Positions 25,180-34,068 of a stretch of 64,000 bases of DNA are shown here, in pieces; within the stretch, counting starts at the first letter, position 1; every line of letters begins with the position of its first letter. The stretch is from an uncultured Bacillota bacterium (GTDB taxonomy: Bacteria > Bacillota_I > Bacilli_A > RFN20 > CAG-826). The notes beneath the pieces were generated by a model that worked only from the letters and a program-made list of their open reading frames with translations, ran no database searches and was not told where the DNA came from. The translations under genes were made by a program, and so were the position numbers. The stretch spans positions 464,316-528,315 of the forward strand of contig CASEPN010000001.1 of NCBI GenBank assembly GCA_949289845.1, read 5' to 3'.

Positions 25180-26889
25180 CTAGCGCACCGCGAGGAGGTA
25201 GCTCTCGAAGGGGCGGAGCCTCATCACCCTCTCCGGGGAAAGGAGGACGCCCTCGTAGTTATGGAGGAGGATGTCCCCGATCTGGAAGTTGAAGGTGAAG
25301 TAGATGTCATAAGGGCGCATATTGGTGAGGACGAGGAGGTTCCTCTGCCCCCTATGGAGGTAGGCCATCGCGTCCTGGTGGTTCCAGTCGACCCATTCGA
25401 GCCTCCCCTCGCGGACGATCTTCCCCCAGGGCCCCTTCCGGATCCGAATTGCCTCCTTGTAGAAATTGAGAACGGAATCTGGGTCCTTCTCCTCCTCCTC
25501 GACGTTGACCCCGAGGAGGTGGTCATGGTTCATCGGGAAGAGGGGCTTATGCGAGGAGAAGCCGCCCCACTCCCCCCTGTCCCAGGGGATCGGGGAGCGC
25601 GCGTTCGTCCGCCCCGTCCTCCGGAGGAAGGAGAGGATCTCCTCCTCGGAATAGCCTTCCTTCCGGTAGGAGTCCACCGCCTCCTTCGTCCCGGCGTCGT
25701 GGAGGAAGTCCTCGAGGGGCGCGTCCATGAGGTCGTCCATCCCGAGCTCCTCCCCCTGGTATAGGAAGGGGGTGCCGTAGAGAAAGAGGAGGGTGAGGAG
25801 GAGCGCCTTCGCCGATTCCTTCCGGTATTCCCGGGAGCCGTACTGGCGGAGCACCCGCGGGTGGTCGTGGTTGCACCAGTAGAGGGGCATGTCGCACGTC
25901 TCGTGGCAGGCCTCGTACCAGCGCGAGAAATTATGCTTGAGGAGCATGACGTCCGTCCGGATCTCCTCGTCCTTCTTCCCGATCGAGCCGAAGTTCCCGT
26001 TGTTCCAGACGGTGTCGAAGTTGAAGAGGAGGTCGAGCGGCCCCTGGCCTCTTCTCGCCATCCTCTCCCCTTCGGAGGGTTGGATCGAGCCCCCCACCTC
26101 CCCGATGAGGAGGGCGTCCCTCCCCTTGAGGGCCTTCCTCCGGAACTCCTGGAGGTAGCCCATGAGCTCGGGGCGGTTCGAGAAGCGCGAGGGGTCGAGG
26201 ACGTAGCCGTCCCCGTCCTCGTCCGGGAGGGGGGAATCCTGAAAGGACATGTCCTTCGCCAGGTGCGCGGTCGCGTCCATCCGGAAGCCGTCCACCCCCA
26301 TGTCGAGGTAGGAGGAGGCGATGCCCGCCATGAGGCCGCGCACCTTCTCGTTCGACCAGTCGAGGTCGGGCATCCCGCGCCCGAAGGAATGGAAGTAGAA
26401 CTCGTCCGTCCCCGGGACCCTCTCCCAGGCGGAGGGCGAGAAGAAGGAGCCCCAGTTGCTCGGGGGAAGGAGGCGGTCCCCGTCCTTCCTTCCCTTCCGG
26501 AATATGTAGTAGGAGCGTTCCTCGCTCCCGGGGTCCTGGAGGGCCTTCTTGAACCAAGGGTGCTCCCTCGAGGTGTGGTTCATCACGAGGTCGAGGAGGA
26601 TCCTGATCCCCCGCGCATGGGCTTCCTCCAGGAGGAGGCGGAGGTCCTCCATCGTCCCGAAGAGAGGGTTGATCTTATGGAAGTCCCTCACGTCGTAGCC
26701 GTCGTCCTCCATAGGGCTATCGAAGATCGGGCATAGCCAGAGGAAGGTGACCCCCAGCTCCTCCAGGTAGGGGAGCTTGGCGAGGATCCCCTTGAGATCC
26801 CCGACCCCGTCCCCGTCGGAGTCCTTGAACGAGGCGGGATAGCAGATGTAGCCGATCCCGTCCTGCCACCAGCGCCCGCCTTCCATCAT
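25180..26889 (-). CDS. GH13 alpha-glucosidase / oligo-1,6-glucosidase
   Basis: The 569-residue enzyme has no signal peptide, so it acts in the cytoplasm. The catalytic sites of the GH13 barrel are visible: LDLVMNHTS, the nucleophile in GVDGFRMDA, the acid/base in LLIGEVGG and the NHDHPR transition-state motif. The overall pattern fits the oligo-1,6-glucosidase/alpha-glucosidase group, which removes glucose from isomalto- or malto-oligosaccharides or sucrose-like sugars. The PucR-type gene follows directly. Confidence 0.92.
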   Translation of the reverse strand: MMEGGRWWQDGIGYICYPASFKDSDGDGVGDLKGILAKLPYLEELGVTFLWLCPIFDSPMEDDGYDVRDFHKINPLFGTMEDLRLLLEEAHARGIRILLDLVMNHTSREHPWFKKALQDPGSEERSYYIFRKGRKDGDRLLPPSNWGSFFSPSAWERVPGTDEFYFHSFGRGMPDLDWSNEKVRGLMAGIASSYLDMGVDGFRMDATAHLAKDMSFQDSPLPDEDGDGYVLDPSRFSNRPELMGYLQEFRRKALKGRDALLIGEVGGSIQPSEGERMARRGQGPLDLLFNFDTVWNNGNFGSIGKKDEEIRTDVMLLKHNFSRWYEACHETCDMPLYWCNHDHPRVLRQYGSREYRKESAKALLLTLLFLYGTPFLYQGEELGMDDLMDAPLEDFLHDAGTKEAVDSYRKEGYSEEEILSFLRRTGRTNARSPIPWDRGEWGGFSSHKPLFPMNHDHLLGVNVEEEEKDPDSVLNFYKEAIRIRKGPWGKIVREGRLEWVDWNHQDAMAYLHRGQRNLLVLTNMRPYDIYFTFNFQIGDILLHNYEGVLLSPERVMRLRPFESYLLAVR

Positions 26890-27132
26890 GCGATCCTGCT
26901 TTCTGAGGAAAGTATAGACGTAATGGCAAGACCTATCCGAAAAAGCCGCGCGGCGGCGGCTTTCCCCAGCCGGGCCGACGTGCTTCGAGCACGCTTAAGC
27001 GCTAGCTCGGGTCCCGGCGCGGTATACAGCCTGGCGAACCAGCTGCATCCAGATCTTATTGGAGGAAGAGGCTCTCGCCAAGAGGCCTCAATCCCTCGGG
27101 CGGACTGGGCGCGAGGGAGCGGACGACCAAAT
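26890..27132. other. non-coding stretch upstream of the GH13 gene
   Basis: No gene is supported. A TATACT box lies about 25 bp before the GH13 start without a good -35. The remaining part of this intergenic gap holds structured RNA copy C and the terminator of the large ATPase gene. Confidence 0.5.
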
Positions 27133-27192
27133 AAAAGGCTCCCGCATCGCGTACACTCCGTTACCGGCGACGCACATTCAAGTGGCGGAAGC
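27133..27192 (-). ncRNA. structured small RNA element, copy C (no adjacent small-protein gene)
   Basis: The minus strand folds with outer stem GCTTCCGC/GCGGGAGC, inner stem TGCGT/ACGCG, and apical stem CCG-GTAA-CGG, followed by a T-tract (TTTTATT). A TATAAC box (27204-27199) lies 6 nt upstream of the hairpin base. The core is nearly identical to copy B. It stands alone downstream of the large ATPase gene's terminator. Confidence 0.7.
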
Positions 27193-27220
27193 GAATTTGT
27201 TATACGAGGCTTCCCGGCGA

Positions 27221-27252
27221 AAAGGAAAGGGCCCCTCCTTCCGGAGAGGCCC
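27221..27252 (-). terminator. rho-independent terminator of the fructan operon
   Basis: A 10-bp stem GGGCCTCTCC/GGAGGGGCCC with a GGAA tetraloop is followed by TTTCCTTTT. It ends the long operon after the ATPase gene. Confidence 0.9.
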
Positions 27253-27269
27253 GATGGGATAGGGGGAAG

Positions 27270-29360
27270 CTACTTCTTCCTAAGGATGAGCTTCCCGTAG
27301 TCGAGCGCGTAGGCCGGGCGCTTCTCGCCGAAGCAGCTGTCCTCCGCCTCGCCCTTGATGGTGAGGTAGTCCTTGAAGCCCTTGACGTTCGCGTAGAGGA
27401 TCGTGCAGTCGCCGAGGTGGTCCTCGTTGACCGGGTGGATGCGGAAGGTCCTGCCGCGGAGAGCTTCCTTCCTCGCCTTCTCCTCGGCCTTCTTCCGGGC
27501 CTTCTCCTCCTTCTCCTCGGCCTTCCGGGCCTCCTTCTCCTCGAGGCGGCGCTTCTTCTCCGTCTCGATCTCCGCGGGATCCTTCCCGGCGAGGCTCCTC
27601 TTCCTCTCGGCGCGGAGGACCATCAGGCGGTCCCAGCCCTCGCGGAGGAGGAGGGAGAGCTTCTTTTTCTTCTTCCTGGCCTTCTTCCCCCTCGAGGCCT
27701 TGAGGAAGGCGTCGTAGGGGATCTCGAGCTCGTAGGAGCCGATCTCCCACTCCTCGGGGCAGAGGAGGTCGAAGGAGGCGAAGCGGAGGTGCTTCCTCCC
27801 GCCCTTGAGGACGACTTCCGCGTCCACGAGGTTCCTCGTGTAGGGATGGAGGGCGATGAGCCTATGGCCATGCCCCTCGTCGACGAGGACGGCCTCCTTC
27901 CGGGAGACATAGAGGTCGATCTCCTCGCCGGGGGCTTTCTCGACCTTCGGGAACTTCGCCCCGACGTAGCTCTTCCTTCCCGGGAGCGAGAAGAAGAGGA
28001 GCGTCTCCTCCTTCCCTTCCTCGAGGGAGACGACCTTCGCCTTGAAATGGAGGTCGTCCTCCCCGGCGGGCAGCAGGTGGAAGGAACGGGATCCTACCAT
28101 CAGGGCGCACTTCCCGTCCTTCTTCCCCCTCATCCCGGGGACGAGGCGCTCCATCTCCTCCGGGGAAAGGGTGAAGGAGGCGCCAAGGCAATCGACCCTG
28201 CCCGTCTCCCCGTCGAGCGTCGCCTCGAGGTAGTTCTTGCTCATGAGCCCGGCGAGGCGCCGGCCCTCGCCCTCGCCCTCGAAGAGGTGGAACCTCCTCT
28301 CGTCGAGACGCACCGGGAGCACTTCCCCTTCCTTGACCCCGAGCCTTCCGTCCGCGCGGAGGAGGAGGCGGATGCGGCTGCCCTTCAGATAGCAGTAGAG
28401 GATGAGCTCGGCCCCGAGCTTCTCGATCATGTCGACGACGATCTCGAACTGGGGGTTCTCCTTGTCGATGAGGACGTCCTCGGGGCGGATCCCGAGGCGG
28501 ACCTTGAGCCCGTCCTTCGCCTCCTCGGAAAGGAGGCTCCCCATCGTCTTCCCGAGAGGGATCCGGAGCTCATAGTCGCCCTCGCGGACGTAGCAGGACC
28601 ATTCCCCTCCCTTCTCCTCGAGCGTCCCGTCGAAGAGGTTCATCTGGGGTGTCCCGAGGAAGGTCGCGACAAAGACGTTCGCCGGGTGGTCGTATAGGTT
28701 GGCCGGCGTGTCCACCTGCTGGATGAGGCCGTCCTTCATGACGACGATCTCCGTCCCCATCGTCATCGCCTCGGTCTGGTCGTGGGTGACGTAGACGAAG
28801 GTCGTCCCGAGGCGGCGGTGGAGCTTGCTAATCTCCGCGCGCATCTGGACGCGGAGCTTGGCGTCGAGGTTCGAGAGCGGCTCGTCCAGAAGGAACACCT
28901 TCGGCTCGCGCACGATCGAGCGCCCGAGGGCGACCCTCTGGCGCTGGCCGCCGGAGAGGGCGCGGGGCTTCCTCGTGAGGTAGGGCTCCAGGCCGAGGAT
29001 CTTCGCGGCTGCCTTGATGCGGCGGTCGATCTCGTCGGGCGGAAGCTTCTGCATCCTGAGCCCGAAGGCCATGTTCTCGTAGACGGTCTTGTGCGGGTAG
29101 AGCGCGTAGTTCTGGAACACCATCGTGATGTCGCGCTTGCTCGGCGGGAGGTCGTTGACCCGCTCCCCGTCGATATACAGGTTCCCCGCGCTGATTTCCT
29201 CAAGCCCGGCGATCATGCGGAGGGTGGTCGACTTCCCGCAGCCGGAAGGGCCGACGAAGACGACGAACTCCTTGTCCTTGATCGCGAGGTTGAGGTCGGT
29301 GATGGCCCGGACTCCCCCGGGATACACCTTGTAGACGTGCTCGAAGCTGACGCTTGCCAT
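27270..29360 (-). CDS. enlarged MsmK/MalK-type ABC ATPase
   Basis: The 696-residue protein starts as a normal sugar-importer ATPase (Walker [29 protein letters not shown]) with TOBE/MOP repeats to about residue 360. The next 330 residues are not part of the usual protein: a second beta-rich region, a Lys-rich segment, a charged helix (EEKEARKAEEKEEKARKKAE) and a final beta-rich block. It is the last gene of the fructan operon and presumably energises the permease pair; the extra part may be regulatory. Confidence 0.88.
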   Translation of the reverse strand: MASVSFEHVYKVYPGGVRAITDLNLAIKDKEFVVFVGPSGCGKSTTLRMIAGLEEISAGNLYIDGERVNDLPPSKRDITMVFQNYALYPHKTVYENMAFGLRMQKLPPDEIDRRIKAAAKILGLEPYLTRKPRALSGGQRQRVALGRSIVREPKVFLLDEPLSNLDAKLRVQMRAEISKLHRRLGTTFVYVTHDQTEAMTMGTEIVVMKDGLIQQVDTPANLYDHPANVFVATFLGTPQMNLFDGTLEEKGGEWSCYVREGDYELRIPLGKTMGSLLSEEAKDGLKVRLGIRPEDVLIDKENPQFEIVVDMIEKLGAELILYCYLKGSRIRLLLRADGRLGVKEGEVLPVRLDERRFHLFEGEGEGRRLAGLMSKNYLEATLDGETGRVDCLGASFTLSPEEMERLVPGMRGKKDGKCALMVGSRSFHLLPAGEDDLHFKAKVVSLEEGKEETLLFFSLPGRKSYVGAKFPKVEKAPGEEIDLYVSRKEAVLVDEGHGHRLIALHPYTRNLVDAEVVLKGGRKHLRFASFDLLCPEEWEIGSYELEIPYDAFLKASRGKKARKKKKKLSLLLREGWDRLMVLRAERKRSLAGKDPAEIETEKKRRLEEKEARKAEEKEEKARKKAEEKARKEALRGRTFRIHPVNEDHLGDCTILYANVKGFKDYLTIKGEAEDSCFGEKRPAYALDYGKLILRKK

Positions 29361-29375
29361 GATGGTTTCCTCCTG

Positions 29376-30272
29376 TCAGTTGCTGGTGGTCGGCTTTTCT
29401 TCCTCCGCCTCTTCCTTCCGGAGGCCCTCCCCGAGGATCTCGGGGGCATGCTTCCGGTTCACGAAGCGGTCGTAGACGGATAGGGCGTATAGCTCGTAGG
29501 CGAGGGCGAGATGCCCGAGGCCGTAGAGCGCGATGAGGGCGAGGAGGATCTCCTGGACGAGGAGGAAGGGGATGACCTCGAGGAGGAGCGGAAAGAGGGC
29601 GGATATGAGGAGGGCAAGGAGGTTCTTCGGATAAAGGACCGTCGCGAGGATGAGGTTGTTCTTGAGGGTCGGTCCGAGGCGGAAGCGGTAGAGGGTCGCC
29701 CCGGCGAGGAGGTAGAGCGCGAGCATGAGCGCCAGGAGGAGCAGGAGCCCCATGGGCACGAGGAGGAGGAGCGTCCCCCAGCCCGGCACCCCGAGGAGAG
29801 GCAGGAAGCGCGAGTACATCCGGAAGAGGAGCGAGAAGAAGCCCCAGATCCCCCCGGCGAGGAGCGCGGACTTCCAGTTCTCCCTGAGTCCCCGGAAGAA
29901 GTCCTTCCCGAGGAAGATCCCGCCTTCCTGGAAGCTGAGCATCCGGGCGATCTCGAAGGCCCCCCCGAGGCCGAGGGCGGCCACGAGGAGGAGCGGCCAC
30001 TCGACGAGCGCGCCGAAGCTCTCGAGCCAGAAGGATCGCTCCAGCATGAGCGCCTCGGCGAGCTCCTCGGCGGGAGGAAGCGCCATGTAGGCGCCCCAGG
30101 AGATCCGCCAGAAGTAGTAGGGGATGAAGAAGAGGAAGGTCAGGAGCGAGAGGAGGACCAGCGTCCCGAAGCGCGTCCTGAGGATGTCGAAGTAGGCGCG
30201 GAGGCGGTTCTTCGGGAGGAGGCGCTCCGAGGGGTTCTCGAAGCCCGGGTCGAGCGAGCGGAATAGCCGCAT
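29376..30272 (-). CDS. DUF624 (YesL-like) membrane protein
   Basis: The 298-residue protein has about six hydrophobic segments. The block DFFRGLRENWKSALLAGGIWGF resembles the DUF624/YesL signature, a family frequently found in carbohydrate ABC importer operons with unknown role. The start at 30272 shares a base with the kinase stop (TGATG). It is longer than YesL (about 200 residues) and has a charged cytoplasmic C-terminus. Confidence 0.7.
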   Translation of the reverse strand: MRLFRSLDPGFENPSERLLPKNRLRAYFDILRTRFGTLVLLSLLTFLFFIPYYFWRISWGAYMALPPAEELAEALMLERSFWLESFGALVEWPLLLVAALGLGGAFEIARMLSFQEGGIFLGKDFFRGLRENWKSALLAGGIWGFFSLLFRMYSRFLPLLGVPGWGTLLLLVPMGLLLLLALMLALYLLAGATLYRFRLGPTLKNNLILATVLYPKNLLALLISALFPLLLEVIPFLLVQEILLALIALYGLGHLALAYELYALSVYDRFVNRKHAPEILGEGLRKEEAEEEKPTTSN

Positions 30273-31192
30273 CAGAGGAGGAACCTTTCGATGTCCTCCT
30301 TCCGGGGGAAGGAGGCGAGGGCGCCCTTCGCCTGGGTGGCGAGGGCCCCGCAGGCGTTGGCCCGGAGGAAGATGGCCTTCATCTCCTCTTCCCCTAGGTC
30401 CCGGGGTTTCCTTTCCCCGAAGGCGTGGAGGAGGTAGGCCATGAAGGCGTCCCCGGCCCCGGTGGTGTCCACCGGGACGAGCACCTTGGGCGAGGGAATC
30501 TTGAGGATCTTGCCGTCCAGGCATGCCATCGAGCCATCTTTCCCCAATGTGAGGGCGAGGAGCTGGCCGGGCCTGGCGAGGGCCAGGAGCCCTTTCTCGT
30601 AGTCCTGCTCCCCGGTGAGGAGATAGAGCTCCTCCTCGGTGAGCTTGAGCATGTCCGCCTCATGGCAGATGGGGAGGAACATCTCCCTCATCCCCTCCCC
30701 CTCCGGATGGATCCCAGGGCGGTAGTTGACGTCGAAGGAAAGGAGGACCCCTTCCCTCTCCCGCACGTAGCGGACCGTCTCCTCGAGGAACCTTTTCCCT
30801 TCCGGGAAAGGAAGGAAGAGGCTCCCGAGGTGGACGAGGGAGGTCCCCTCCTCGAGGACGTTCCGGAAGTGGTCGAAGGAAAGGACGTGATCGGCGCCCC
30901 TCTCGTTATGGAAGAGGAAGCTCCGCTCGCCTTCCTTGACGAGCACCTCGGTGTAGGTGGTGAGGCGGTCGGGAAGAACGTCGACGAAGGTCCTCCGGAA
31001 GGGGATGCGGGCGATGCTCTCGCGCATGAAGCGCCCGTTCACGTCGCCCCCGACGGCCCCGTAGAAGGAGGCCTCGCTCCCGAGGAGGGCGGCCCCAGCG
31101 AGCGCGTTGAAGGGCGCGCCCCCGGCCTCCCTCCGGAGCTCCCTTCCTTCCTGGAAGCAGTCGACGATGAGCTCTCCGGCGCCGGCGATCAT
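30272..31192 (-). CDS. PfkB-family sugar kinase, probably fructokinase
   Basis: The 306-residue kinase has an N-terminal GAGELIVD strand, GGAPFNALAG substrate motif and the catalytic VDTTGAGDAFMAYLL signature. In a fructan operon the natural role is fructose phosphorylation to fructose-6-phosphate. The ATG at 31192 overlaps the LacI-type regulator stop (ATGA). The frame continues far upstream as an antisense-like extension that was rejected. Confidence 0.88.
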   Translation of the reverse strand: MIAGAGELIVDCFQEGRELRREAGGAPFNALAGAALLGSEASFYGAVGGDVNGRFMRESIARIPFRRTFVDVLPDRLTTYTEVLVKEGERSFLFHNERGADHVLSFDHFRNVLEEGTSLVHLGSLFLPFPEGKRFLEETVRYVREREGVLLSFDVNYRPGIHPEGEGMREMFLPICHEADMLKLTEEELYLLTGEQDYEKGLLALARPGQLLALTLGKDGSMACLDGKILKIPSPKVLVPVDTTGAGDAFMAYLLHAFGERKPRDLGEEEMKAIFLRANACGALATQAKGALASFPRKEDIERFLL

Positions 31193-32151
31193 GCGGTTTC
31201 TCCTTTGCGGAACCTGGTGGGCACCACGAGGCAGTCGGGGCAGCTCTCCCCGCCGATCTTCTTGAGAAGGAGGGAAAGGGCGGCCCGGGCCATCCCGGGA
31301 ATGTCCTGGACGATGGAGGTGAAGACGGGGCGCTGGATCCATTCGTCCATGCACCCGTCGTAGGAGATGATGTCGAGCGCCCCGTAGCCGAGCTCGATCG
31401 CGGCGCGGTAGGTCGCGAAGGCGAAGGCGTCGGAGGTGGCGAGGACGGCGTCGAGGCCCTTCTCCTCCCGGAGGAAGCCCTCGGCGACCTCGATCTCCTC
31501 CCCGTGCCGGTAATCCTGGTAGCGAAGATGGGGGGCGAGCCCCTTCTCCTCGAGGAAGTCGCAGTAGGCGTCGTAGCGCCGGAGCACCTCGCTTCGCTGG
31601 GAGGGGCGCCCGCCGATGAAGCCGATCGAGCGCCTCCCCTTGTCGTATAGGTAGCGGAGCGCCCGGAGGGTCGCCTCGTAGTTGTCCGAGGTGACGACGG
31701 GCACCGCGCGCCCCATGAGGCGGTCGACGGTGACGATGGGCACCCCGAACTCGTTGGCGTCGAACTTCTCGTGCGTCACGAGGAAGGCCCCGTCGATGAG
31801 GCGGCGCTCGATGAGCCACTTGAGCTTCCTTTGCTCGTCCTGGGCGACGATGATCACCTTGTTCAGGCGGCCGTCCCCTTCCTCGGCGAGGCGGAAGAGC
31901 TCGGTCTGGAGGCTCTCGGCGAAGCGGGAGAAGAAGGGGTGGGTGATCATCGGGACGCAGATGGCCATCGCGTAGGAGCGCTGGAGGCGGAGCGAGCGCC
32001 CGCTCGTGCTCGGCACGTAGCGGAGCTTCCGGATCGCCTCCTCGATGCGGGCCCGGTTCTCTTCCGAGACATAGCCCTTGCCGCTCACGTAGCGCGAGAC
32101 GGTGCTCTTGCCCACGCCGGCGGCCTTGGCGACGTCGATGATCGATGCCAT
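31189..32151 (-). CDS. LacI-family transcriptional regulator
   Basis: The 320-residue regulator has an N-terminal helix-turn-helix (IIDVAKAAGVGKSTVSRYVSG) with hinge helix and a periplasmic-binding-like effector domain. Located within the fructan locus, it probably senses fructose, sucrose or a phosphorylated derivative. Palindromic operators of the matching type precede the binding-protein gene (45599-45648) and also occur near the msmK-like and peptidase genes. No separate CcpA gene is in the window, so which regulator binds is open. Confidence 0.9.
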   Translation of the reverse strand: MASIIDVAKAAGVGKSTVSRYVSGKGYVSEENRARIEEAIRKLRYVPSTSGRSLRLQRSYAMAICVPMITHPFFSRFAESLQTELFRLAEEGDGRLNKVIIVAQDEQRKLKWLIERRLIDGAFLVTHEKFDANEFGVPIVTVDRLMGRAVPVVTSDNYEATLRALRYLYDKGRRSIGFIGGRPSQRSEVLRRYDAYCDFLEEKGLAPHLRYQDYRHGEEIEVAEGFLREEKGLDAVLATSDAFAFATYRAAIELGYGALDIISYDGCMDEWIQRPVFTSIVQDIPGMARAALSLLLKKIGGESCPDCLVVPTRFRKGETA

Positions 32152-32163
32152 ATCCCCGAAGGC

Positions 32164-34056
32164 TTACCTGGAAGCCTTCCTCCTCTTATAAAGAATGAAA
32201 GCGGAAACGGAGGAAATGGCAAGAAGAAGGAAGAGGAGGACGAGCCAGGGGGCGCTCTCCGCATGCTCCCCGCCGAAGGGGCGGAACGCGCTCGGGGAGG
32301 GGGCCTCGCCGGCGATCCTCTCGATGAGGTTCTCCATGGAAACCCCGACGGTCGTCTCCTCGATGGGGCGGGTCCGGTCGATCGCGCCCGTCTCGTCGTA
32401 GCCTTCGTAGGAATAGTCGCCGCTAAGGTCGACGATGGACTTGGCCTCGGGAGAGAGGGCCTCGTAGGCCTCCTGGAGAGGAATGGCGTCCTCCTTGGGG
32501 AGCTCGCAGTAGGTGGGGTTCCCCGCGGGGCGGGCCTTGGCGAAGTACTGGTCGAGGAAGAGCGAGGCCTCCGCGACGGGGGCGATGTCCTCCGAGGACT
32601 CCCCGGCGGCCTTCCCGAAGAAGACGGAGCGGACCGCGAACTCGCGGGGCGCTTCCCAGGCGTCCTGCTTCTGCTCGAGGATCTCGAGGGGGAAGGAGGA
32701 AAGCTCGGAAAGCTCGACCGAGGTGGAGATGCTGTCGAAGAAGGCGTGGCCCCAGTCCCCGCCGGTCCGGAAGTCCTCGAGGGCGAGGACGACCGTCTTC
32801 CCGACGTGCTCGGAGGCATCGAGGTAGGAGCGCCTCATCGTGATGTTGTTCCCGCCCAGGGTGCAGTCGAGGTTGAAGATATACCCCTTCTCCTCATGGG
32901 TCATGGAGGCGAGAGGGACATCGTCTGGCATCGGCTTGTCCCCGTCATAAGCGTAAAGGCTGAGCCTCGCGTTATGGCCGCCCATCTTGGCGCGGATGAT
33001 CCCCGTGCCAGTGAGGACGAAGGGCTTGGAGAGGAGGCGCCAGCGGGCGACCTCGTGGGCCGCCCCGCCCATGTCGTTCCAGGAGTTCAGGAAGTAGTTC
33101 CCGTCCTTGTTGAAGGGCATCTTTTCGACCCAGCTGATGGTGGAGATGTCGCTCACGGCCTTGCTCCGATCGAAGTCGTAGTAGAGGGTCCCGTCCGGGT
33201 TCTCCGCGTAGTTGAGGTCGACGGTCCAGAGGGAAGAAAGCTCCCCGGACTCGAAGTCTTCCTCGACGGAGGTCGCGGTGATGTCCCGAGCATCCTCCAT
33301 GAAGGGCGCGTACTCGGCGTTAGCCGGGTCCGTGTACTTGCCCCAGATGTACTCCTGGGCGACGAGGTCGGAATTAGCCGCGGTCTCGGCATGGGCATTT
33401 GCCCCCTGTCCCCCGAAGCCGTGCTGCCAGAGGGTGGCGGACACCTCCTCCGCGGTCTGGTTCGGGCTGAGGGCGCCGAAGTTGACCATCCCGAAGCCCC
33501 CGGCCTTCTGGTCGTGGATCTCGAGGTGGAGGGGCTTCCCGTAGAAGCCTTCCGCGATCTCGACGACGCGGACGATCATGTTGTTGGAGAGAGTGGGGTC
33601 GGTGAAGTAGTCGTTGACGATCTTCCCGTCGGGGTCGGTGGTGGCGTTGTTCCCCTCCCCGTCCACGATTTCCAGGTAGGAGCCCTCGTTCACGTTCCCG
33701 CCGAGGGTGAAGGTGACGTAGGGGCAGCTCTCGTCCTGGACCCATTCGATCGAGCGGATGGTCCCGGTCCACGCTTCGTTCCTGTCCCCGCGGCAGAAGT
33801 CCCCGAGGGCGTTGAAGTGGCGCCCTTCCCCCCAGAAGGTGCCCCAGGAGACGTCCCTCCAGCCTCCGGCGGTCCGGAGGTTCTCGTCCTCCTGGGACGC
33901 CCACTCGTCGGAGGAAAAGTTCTCGTTCGTCCAGGGGATGGACTTGACGATCTCCCCTTCCGCGGCCTTTACGGGAAGGGGCTCCCCCGCCCCCCGGAGG
34001 GACATCCCTCCGGGAAGGGCGAGGAGAGCGAGAAGCAGCAAGGATCTCTTCTTCAT
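32164..34056 (-). CDS. surface protein with C-terminal membrane anchor, probable glycan-binding
   Basis: The 630-residue protein has a signal peptide, two beta-rich halves with jelly-roll-like GGH/GGN and HVGKTVVLALED-type motifs also seen in the neighbouring three-module lipoprotein, and a C-terminal hydrophobic helix ending in YKRRKASR. There is no LPXTG motif, so it is held by the helix and not by sortase. The position suggests a fructan-binding surface protein. No catalytic motif is seen. Confidence 0.75.
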   Translation of the reverse strand: MKKRSLLLLALLALPGGMSLRGAGEPLPVKAAEGEIVKSIPWTNENFSSDEWASQEDENLRTAGGWRDVSWGTFWGEGRHFNALGDFCRGDRNEAWTGTIRSIEWVQDESCPYVTFTLGGNVNEGSYLEIVDGEGNNATTDPDGKIVNDYFTDPTLSNNMIVRVVEIAEGFYGKPLHLEIHDQKAGGFGMVNFGALSPNQTAEEVSATLWQHGFGGQGANAHAETAANSDLVAQEYIWGKYTDPANAEYAPFMEDARDITATSVEEDFESGELSSLWTVDLNYAENPDGTLYYDFDRSKAVSDISTISWVEKMPFNKDGNYFLNSWNDMGGAAHEVARWRLLSKPFVLTGTGIIRAKMGGHNARLSLYAYDGDKPMPDDVPLASMTHEEKGYIFNLDCTLGGNNITMRRSYLDASEHVGKTVVLALEDFRTGGDWGHAFFDSISTSVELSELSSFPLEILEQKQDAWEAPREFAVRSVFFGKAAGESSEDIAPVAEASLFLDQYFAKARPAGNPTYCELPKEDAIPLQEAYEALSPEAKSIVDLSGDYSYEGYDETGAIDRTRPIEETTVGVSMENLIERIAGEAPSPSAFRPFGGEHAESAPWLVLLFLLLAISSVSAFILYKRRKASR

Positions 34057-34068
34057 ACGTGTCCTCCT

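Noticed and set aside
26985..27010. GCTTAAGCGC-like palindrome as another LacI operator
   Set aside because: The match to the operator core is poor and it is not placed at a recognisable promoter.
29376..30524. Longer start for the DUF624 protein
   Set aside because: The extra N-terminal part is Pro/Arg/Gly-rich shadow coding inside the kinase gene; the TGATG junction at 30272 gives a normal membrane protein start.
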